Assembly: GCA_030762175.1 (NCBI GenBank)
Contig: CM060846.1
Location: 305,880,512-305,944,511 of the forward strand
Direction of reading: 5' to 3'
DNA from: Metallyticus violacea
Lineage: Eukaryota; Arthropoda; Insecta; Mantodea; Metallyticidae
Length of the DNA: 64,000 nt
The position numbers were made by a program, and so were the translations under genes. The first letter of the stretch is position 1. Every line of letters starts with the position of its first letter. The notes beneath the pieces are model-generated. The model ran no database searches, was not told the origin of the DNA, and saw only the letters and a list, made by a program, of their open reading frames with translations. Below are positions 57,120 to 64,000 of this stretch, in pieces.

Positions 57120-59260
57120 AAAATTAAACTATCTATAAACTAGTTAAAAAAGAAAAAAGCAGCAGGTCCGGATGGAATAACCAATGAAATCCTGATAAAT
57201 TTGGAAGATAAAATTACACCGTTCCTATTTTGACTCTTTAATGACTGTATATAGAAAGGGCATTTTCCCTATTGCTGGAAAGCAGCAAAAGTTATTATCT
57301 TAAAGAAAAGTGCCGACATGGATCCTAAGGAGACAAAATCATATGGACCTATATGTATCCTGAATACTCTTGGAAATTTTTAGAAGAACTCATTTGTAAA
57401 ATATTGAAAGAATTTAGGATCATACAGCTAAGAACAACAATCAATTCAACTTTAGAAAAGGAAAATTGACACAAGATGTCATAAACCATGTATTAGAAAA
57501 GGTAAATAACTCTAATTCAAAATACTTAATTAGAATTTTAATACACATTTCCCGTATTTTCTATAATTTATGGTGGCCAGTATTATTTGAAAAATTACGA
57601 GAAAAAGGCCTCCCAAAGGCCTATACACAATAGTAATGGATTACTGCAAAGACAGACGGGTTTATGTAAAAGGTACTGAGGGAACAATTACAAAAATATA
57701 ATCAAGGATTGTACTCCAGTTTCGATTCCAGAACCAATATTTTGGGATATAGTTTTGAGATTCTTTTAAATGAACTAAATAACGACAAAAATGTGATAAA
57801 CACTATCTTCTATGCTGATGATGTTTTACCCTAATAGAAGGAAACAATATGGCAGATATAGAAAGAAGAGCAAATAACTAACTAATAAATTAACTGGTGT
57901 AGTAAAACTAAACTCCACGTTGTTCCAACTAAATCAGGATTCTCTTGAAAGGTAATCTTAAAAGAAATCCACGTATAAAATATACAATCAAAATATAAGA
58001 CACCAAAAAGAAGCAAAAATTTATTTAGATGAAAAATTAAATTTTAGGAAACATACTGAATACACAACAAAAAAAAATAAATAAATAAAATAAAAAATGC
58101 CATAATGAAATTAGCTAGATTAATTCAATTAAGTATTAAAAGTTCATTAAACGCCATAACAACATACCATACCAGCATTTTTCCTTCAATGCCTTATGGA
58201 GCAGGGACCTGGGCTCTGAGGATGAAGGATGTACAAATCAAAACTCTACTAAGAAGATCACAAAGGAAGGTGTTGTTAAGGTTTACAGGGGCATCAAACA
58301 CCATACCTACCATGGCCCTTTTAGTAGTTACAGGAATATGATCAGTTGATTTATTAATTAAATTAAGAGGATCTGTTTATTGGTAAAAGAAAGGTAGCTT
58401 GGAGAAAGTAAATTTAATAATTTGCAGTTAATGCAACAACTTACAGGAAATAAAACAAACTAAAAGTACAATGGCAGCACAAAAGGGAAAATACCAAGGC
58501 AGGCAGGAGAACTTTTAACTAATTTAACAACAATTTTGAGAGATATAAGTTAAAATTTATACAATCTACCAAAGGTATAGTACATTATCTTAAGGGCCAT
58601 GGACCTTATAAAACTTATTAAAAAAAATTAATAATAGAACAGGGTGATATATGTAGACTTTAGAAAACACAGGATAACCCAGAGCACATATTATTTTAAT
58701 TTATACACTATCTAAAACAAGTGAGAGAAGAAAGAAAAATATTACGTGGCCACCAGGTGGCACATATACTTAGATATAAGGGCCTATACAAATCCCTTAA
58801 GCAGCTTGCAGTCAGAATAAGTAATCTGGCATGAGAATAGGTGTTACCACAAGAACAGATAATAAGAATTAATGAAGAAAAAGTGTAAGATTAGAATGCA
58901 TATGAATACAAAGACAATTAAAAAATAACTAATAGATAGAATAAATAACATGCAAGACAATTTTATTAATCAACAGGAAGAGACTGGTAGAGCAAAGGAG
59001 TGAGGAAAAGGGGAGTGATGAAGGGCAGGAAGATATTTAAACTTATAATAGATGGGAACACTCTTGGACTATAACCAGAAGAAAAGAATGGGGAGGAAGG
59101 AGATTTTTACCTATAAGTGGTGAAAACAAAAATTTATGCAAATTGCAAGAGCAGTTTTGGACGAATATAGGAGAAGGAGAAGAGAAACAGAAGATACAAA
59201 TAACAGACAGGGGGTAGAAGAAAAAAACAGAGAAGAGAACAGTGATGAAGAGGAAGAAGA
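57120..59260 (+). pseudogene. R1-like LINE, ORF2 (RT) pseudogene
   Basis: Plus-strand blocks: KKKAAGPDGITNEILINLED (about 57150-57205); SYGPICILNTLGN (about 57338); VMDYCKDRRVYVKG (about 57633); the catalytic IFYADDVLP (about 57806), with YADD intact; the open piece 58105-58341 with PSMPYGAGTWALRMKD, LLRRSQRKVLLRFTGAS and TIPTMALLVVTGI, the thumb region highly typical of R1-clade ORF2; and KGHGPYK (about 58594), the C-terminal LTGHGPF block. Multiple frameshifts. R1-clade elements are best known from arthropods, which supports the organism call. Confidence 0.75.
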
Positions 59261-59279
59261 AGTAGAAGTGATGGGGTAG

Positions 59280-59582
59280 ATTTTTTTTGATTGATTTATT
59301 TATGGACGCTCTTTAACAGCTCAGGTCATCAGCGTCCCATTCAACTCAGGTCGTGAAATGGCCAACAAATTTTGCTCAGAGGCCTCTCTTTCAGGCTTGA
59401 GGTTCTTTTTCATGCAGTAAATGTACGACACCGGGACCCACAGCTTTACTTCCCTTCCAAAGGAAGCCATACTTAGGATTTTTACACCCAGAAAAAAATC
59501 CATCGGTCCTGGCCAGGTTCGAACCCATTGATCTTGGGTTTAGGAGGCAAGTATGGTAACCACTACACCACCAGGATGGACA
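59280..59582 (-). repeat. SINE family A, copy 10
   Basis: Full-length minus-strand copy between two copies of ATGGGGTAG (59271-59279 and 59583-59591), a 9-bp target-site duplication. The head at the right is well preserved (GGTTCGAACCCATTGATCTT in the plus sense). It inserted into the A/G-rich region after the R1-like ORF2. Confidence 0.93.
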
Positions 59583-59606
59583 ATGGGGTAGTAAAAGTAT
59601 ATAGAA

Positions 59607-59900
59607 GATTAAGTGAGCTGGAAGATATAAGTTATGGGACCAGGAAGAAGATAGAAAAAGGAAAAATACAGAAGAAATTTAAGTGAGTTGGAAGACTCAA
59701 GTTATGGTACCGGAAGAAGACAGAAGAAGGAAGAATACAGAATAAAATTAGTTAGCTGAAAGACATAAATTATGGGACTGGGAAGAAAATAGAAGAAGGA
59801 AGATAAAGGGGTGTTGAAGATGCAAGTTATTGGACCGGGAAGAAGTTAGAAGAAGGAAGCTGAAAGATGTAAGTTATGGGACAGTGGCAAAGAAGAATGA
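59607..59900 (+). repeat. A/G-rich minisatellite, about 50-75 bp unit
   Basis: Four to five diverged units with the core GAAGATATAAGTTATGGGAC followed by CAGGAAGAAGATAGAA (starts at about 59613, 59685, 59751, 59811 and 59858). The unit length shortens along the array. It lies in the likely 3' region of the R1-like LINE. Confidence 0.65.
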
Positions 59901-61139
59901 AGACTGGGAAGAAACAGACACTGATGACAACTTGACAATAACTAAAGATGATGAAAGAAGAGTGAGGGAATGGGAAGGAAAAAGAAGAATGAGAGAAGAG
60001 GGAAATTATAAAAGATCATAAATACATCATTAACACACAAAACTATCCAAACCATCCCAAATACTGAAGAGATAGAAGATGTGACAGTCACTATAACAAA
60101 CAACATAGTGCAGAAGGCGGAGAAAGAGTTAAGACTGGAAGGGAGATGAGGACCATGAGGAAAAGAGAGAAGCCAGGGACAGAGCTGTTACAGGAAAAGA
60201 AAATGGTGGATAATAAATGGTGATGGGAAAATTAATCAGTTGATTAGTGTATGAGTAAATGTGAGTGATAACTTTTAATTCAAATATTAGATAAGATATA
60301 CAAAATATGAAAGCAGTGGGAAGTTAGTAGGTGAAAAGTAGTGAGTAACTGATTTAGAGAACAAGGGTTATATGTATAAATAAATAGTACCCAAATACTC
60401 AAATAGTGGATGATTGCTATAGTGAAGTGAAGTGTAGTGTTGTGATTATTTAGAAAGAATAGAAATATACTTAAAGTAAAAGTTTTAATGTGTTAAGTGA
60501 ACCATGGAGAGAAGAGTAAAGTTTATTTTATGTATCCATATTATAAGAATAAGAATATAAAAACAATTAAAACCTTAATAGAAATAATTTTTAAAACAAA
60601 GTAAAGAGAAATAATGTTTAAAACAAAGTAAAAAAAAGTGAATTTAGAAGATGGAATGAAAAAGTAATAAGTAGAATTTACAATTTCCCCAGATGGTTAG
60701 GGTGAGGAAGGTGCTGGTTATCAGCACTTTGACTCTTAGGCTCCCAATGGTTAATATTAGGTTAGGTAGTTAGCTGGCTACCAGTTATTGGTTATTTCAC
60801 AGGTTCTGATTAGATTGTAATTATATTTAGTGTAGTGAATTGTTAATTAGAAATACTGTTTTATTTTAATTTATTTTTATATAAGTATAATTATAGATTA
60901 TAATCTGTAAAAGTATTATGTAGTGGTAATTTATTAATAAATGATAAACTTTGTTAATATACGTCCCAGTTTAGATAACAAGGTGCCAGGATGGAATATT
61001 GTAGATTTTATTTTGCTTTATTTTTGTATTACATTATGCGCAGTAAAAGACTACTATGTTTTGGTCGTTTGTGTACTGGCTGCAGGAATTCTCGAGTTGC
61101 CTCATTACCAAGAGGTCATTCCAGATATATGAGAATCTT
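59901..61139. other. A/G-rich then AT-rich intron DNA, no gene recognised
   Basis: The A/G-rich composition continues to about 60200 with a frame (59830-60021) that is a by-product of the purine bias. The rest shows nothing recognisable. Confidence 0.45.
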
Positions 61140-61680
61140 GTAGCAGAACTCCATCACAGCCATTCTTGCTTACAAGAACGAGAGGGAATAAACTGGCATT
61201 TGACTGCCTTTGGCCACTTCCTTTAGGTCTATCTTTTGCACCTAGTGTTTTGGTGAAATTTATCAGTCAACATAACGGGTTCATCCTACACCAATGCAAC
61301 TCTTTCTGATGGCAAGCTACTTTCTGGGTTCTACCCTGGCTTAGGTCAGTTGTCACCTCAGGGGTCATGCCTCCCAGTGTCAAGACAGAGGTACCCAGTC
61401 ATTTTCAGGAAGAGAGCTCATGCAATGGCCCCTCTCTGGGGATATGATGTTCTACAAGATAACCCTTACCCAGTCATCTTTTACCATTTCAAATGCAGAG
61501 GCACCCATCAGATTAAGAAAAGAGAGGTTAGCAAAGTATAAAAGAAAAGATAGGCAAAACAAAAGGAATTTAGCAACAAGCTTGAACCAGAGGGAGCAGC
61601 TTGGGTGACATTGGGTCACTATGCCCTGTACCCAACAAATGGGCCCCTGAGGGAATGACTGGAAAATCGCTGCCATTGTT
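61140..61680. other. GC-richer patch, unidentified
   Basis: About 540 bp with clearly more G+C than the flanks, overlapping short frames on both strands (61350-61541 +, 61420-61608 +, 61452-61676 -), and internal near-repeats (GTACCCAGTCATTTTCAG / TTACCCAGTCATCTTTTACC). No domain recognised and no inverted ends. A diverged repeat or an exon of another gene is possible, but neither can be supported. Confidence 0.3.
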
Positions 61681-61819
61681 TTTGCTCTTACAAATTTTGA
61701 ACTAAATCTTCTGAACTTGCTCCTTCATATGTCTATGCATATCTACATAAGATTTAATAGAATCTGCTTACATATGTCTGTTACATAAAAAAATAATTTA
61801 ATCAATAATCAATACCTGT

Positions 61820-61890
61820 AGCACTGCTTGTAAAGTATTCAATATTATAGGTCACTGTATAGACATATAAAATACTTTACAAGCAGTGCT
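61820..61890. repeat. 20-bp perfect inverted repeat
   Basis: AGCACTGCTTGTAAAGTATT (61820-61839) and its reverse complement (61871-61890), with a 31-bp spacer. It is a short foldback; the origin is unknown and no target-site duplication is evident. Confidence 0.75.
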
Positions 61891-62086
61891 AAAGGTATCT
61901 GTTAAGGAATATCAACACAATGCAGGTAGTGAAGTTCACATGAGAATCTTTCTGATTTAAAGTCTAAATGGTGCCTCTACTTGGCAGGGTTTCTAAAAAA
62001 TTAAAAATATTTGGAACTAACTACTCCATCACAACCAAATTCTCCCCTATATAATCTGCTGAACAGAATATGAATGAAATATTTAC

Positions 62087-62185
62087 CTCCATATGTTTTT
62101 CTCCTGCATCTGTCATACACTGTGCTGCAAGTCTTTTTCTTAATTCTCCTAAATCCTTTTCAAGCTTCTCATTTACTTCAACCAA
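62087..62185 (-). CDS. coiled-coil protein, exon a (internal, furthest 5' in window)
   Basis: An internal exon of 99 bp (33 codons), with acceptor AATCTGTCTTTTCAG just right of 62185 (good pyrimidine tract) and donor GAG|GTAAAT at 62087. The frame reads LVEVNEKLEKDLGELRKRLA, then AQCMTDAGEKHME, a charged helix with Leu at heptad-like spacing. It is phase 0 at both ends and joins in frame to the exon at 23491-23361 across 38.6 kb. The ATG further right belongs to the intron. It must be preceded by at least one exon beyond the window or in the unresolved 62.2-64 kb. The protein family is not recognised. Confidence 0.68.
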
Positions 62186-64000
62186 CTGAAAAGACAGATT
62201 AAATATTAGCACTTTCTTAAATATATTTTAAGCTTGGTGCAAAACATTAAGTTTACAGAGCTAATGCCAACATGTTTGCAACATACTAGCATATAGCAAT
62301 AATATGGAATGCATTGAGTAAGAATTGAAACATGATACCGTTTCTGGAAGATGTTTACTCAAGATCCCACATTATTATGAGCATTTTTCTCATCAATTTT
62401 TATCACAAACTTCCAAATTACATTAACAATTCAAAGGATATATCTTTTAATAAAGTATTAAAAATGTATTTAATTGACTAACACTCTTACAGGTTAGAAA
62501 ATTTAAGAAACTGATTATTAATCATTTTATTTATTGATCATAGGAAATATCTAGAATTACTAATGAAATATTGTTAATTCAACTATATTTTAATCTTCAA
62601 TTATGCATACATGATAGTTAAGATTATATTCACAATGCTTAGTATTTGTACTAACGATTCTACAGGCAATAAATTCAATTCAATTCAGTTACCTTGCATA
62701 GAGAATGTTGTACTTTACAGTAATTGATTTTTGATTGCTGTTCCTACTATTTCCAGTTTCTGTGCTAAACAATGGCATCTCAATCACTTTTATAATTCTG
62801 CTTTTAACTGTATTTATCTGAACTGAATTTCAGCAGAACTGTTTTATTATTCAAGAAATTTTACTCGGCAAGGGCTGTAGGCCCACCTTTTCATAAGCAA
62901 TTTTCATGGATACAAAGATGAGTTGTGATATATCTTAAAACAAGGGTAAAAGTGATTAGGTTAATGAGATAAACTGTATGGCAAGCAGATTATAAAGATA
63001 TAACATTGGTAAAACTCAAATATATAATAGGTGGGAAAATTGTGCTAATGGAAAATAAAAAGAAAACTTAAAAAAACTGCATGCAAAGAATATAATGAAT
63101 TCATATGTGAGTGATTTATCAGTGTCATGAAAAATTACTACATGTTGGGTCAAGTGGTTCAGGAATATGCTAAAAAGGTCACTCAAAAACTCAAAGTGTA
63201 AACAGTGTGCAAAAAAACTCTGCTCGAGTTTTGGAAAAACTATAAAAAGTGAGTTATGTAACATTTTTGTGTCCAGTGTAATGTTTGCATGTGTTATATT
63301 ATTATAGTATGATAAAATGAATTATTTTGTTTTTTCTCAAATATGTGCATATTTTGGATTAATTTTTATTGTATGTCTTGGTTATTTGGAAACATTGCTT
63401 TATTGCAAAAATGTTGTAGATTATTGAAATTCCATTTAAGGTACATTTTACTGCATACAGAGTGAACCCGAACTCTACCGACAAACTTTCACAAACTTTT
63501 ATAGTTGTTCAAGGATTGTTTTCTGAGTGTTTTGATAGAAAGGAACCCCATGACCTTCAGTGGCTCATTACTGGGTAATTTAAATGTTTTCTTTTATAAT
63601 AACTCAACCACTTTTATATCTGTTTACTCGGAATATGATTGTTTCCAAACAAAACACAACCTTTGACTGCATGTTTACATTACTGTCTGCCACCAATTAA
63701 TCAACTACTTGTCACCTCCTGACAATTGCAATTATTTATTTTCAAGGATAGACGACCAACCATTACCAAAAATGACATGAAAAAACTAAAATTACACTGT
63801 TTAAAGTATATGTCTAAAATGTTTACTGTCATGATTGCAACAAACTTCACAGCAACACCTCATGGACACCATGCCCTAGCATCCCAGGAGAATGGCACAC
63901 ACTGTCAGTGGCTGCTACAATCCAAGAAACTAGGACCATATTGGTTTGGACAGGAGTGACGTACACTACGCTCTTCATGTGAACCCAAAAGAAGAAGTTT
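62186..64000. other. presumed intron upstream of exon a, nothing recognised
   Basis: AT-rich; no further coiled-coil exon with splice sites was seen on the minus strand. At about 63460 ACAGAGTGAACCCGAACTCT resembles the start of a transposon end, but no partner end is in the window. Confidence 0.4.

Noticed and set aside
59830..60021. Charged 63-residue protein
   Set aside because: It results from the A/G-rich minisatellite and its flank.

Overview
Eukaryotic, almost certainly animal, and most likely arthropod DNA. It is AT-rich, has spliced exons with consensus donors and acceptors, very long introns and a dense load of decayed transposons. R1-type, jockey/I-type and RTE-type LINEs, Penelope-like elements, Tc1/mariner, hAT-like and P-type transposases and tRNA-derived SINEs together fit an arthropod with a large genome. 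No species name can be given from sequence alone. Nothing here is bacterial and there is no operon structure.

Host gene. One host gene can be supported. It is on the minus strand and its exons are scattered over nearly the whole window: 62185-62087, 23491-23361, 6167-6028 and 5714-5570. All four have AG acceptors and GT donors, and their splice phases fit one another (0/0, 2/2, 1/1). They join into one open coiled-coil reading frame of about 171 codons. The introns are about 38.6 kb, 17.2 kb and 313 bp. The gene runs off both ends of the window. Nearly everything else is intronic or flanking repeat DNA.

Layout. 1-480: Penelope RT remnant (-). 600-1226: two SINEs. 1630-2640: minisatellite, microsatellites and a SINE. 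2690-5520: a three-level nest (LINE RNase H region, split by a second LINE, itself split by a SINE). 5570-6167: two host exons. 6420-6730: perfect foldback element. 7372-8765: Tc1-like pseudogene with a SINE. 9139-9835: MITE and SINE. 10935-12320: small repeats and a mariner remnant. 12950-15420: hAT-like pseudogene and a hAT C-terminal piece. 15975-16497: short TIR element. 16770-17290: unnamed repetitive gene fragment. 17310-18480: Penelope GIY-YIG region (-) carrying a foldback insertion. 19770-22917: SINE and a large inverted Penelope insertion. 23361-23491: host exon. 24715-25090: Penelope 3' end. 25265-28910: jockey/I-type LINE copy A (-). 28915-31700: LINE (+) carrying a SINE and a foldback element. 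32990-35475: RTE-like LINE with a SINE. 35490-36205: Tc1-like. 36848-38177: mariner. 41520-46170: LINE copy B (-) with a SINE. 46436-48665: P-element/THAP pseudogene. 48713-49100: 130-bp triplication. 49335-49622: SINE. 54234-54424: foldback. 54875-59260: R1-like LINE with two SINEs. 59607-59900: minisatellite. 62087-62185: host exon.

The most interesting system is a set of four related foldback insertions (6420-6730, 17565-17978, 20264-22917, 31473-31632). Each has 10-16 bp target-site duplications and a one-sided tail containing a CACAGT(G/A)AA motif. The largest carries Penelope RT and GIY-YIG coding sequence. Three of the four, and two ordinary Penelope 3' ends, carry a hammerhead-ribozyme-like module. 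The small ones look like non-autonomous, inverted relatives of Penelope that have moved independently; one of them sits inside another Penelope element.
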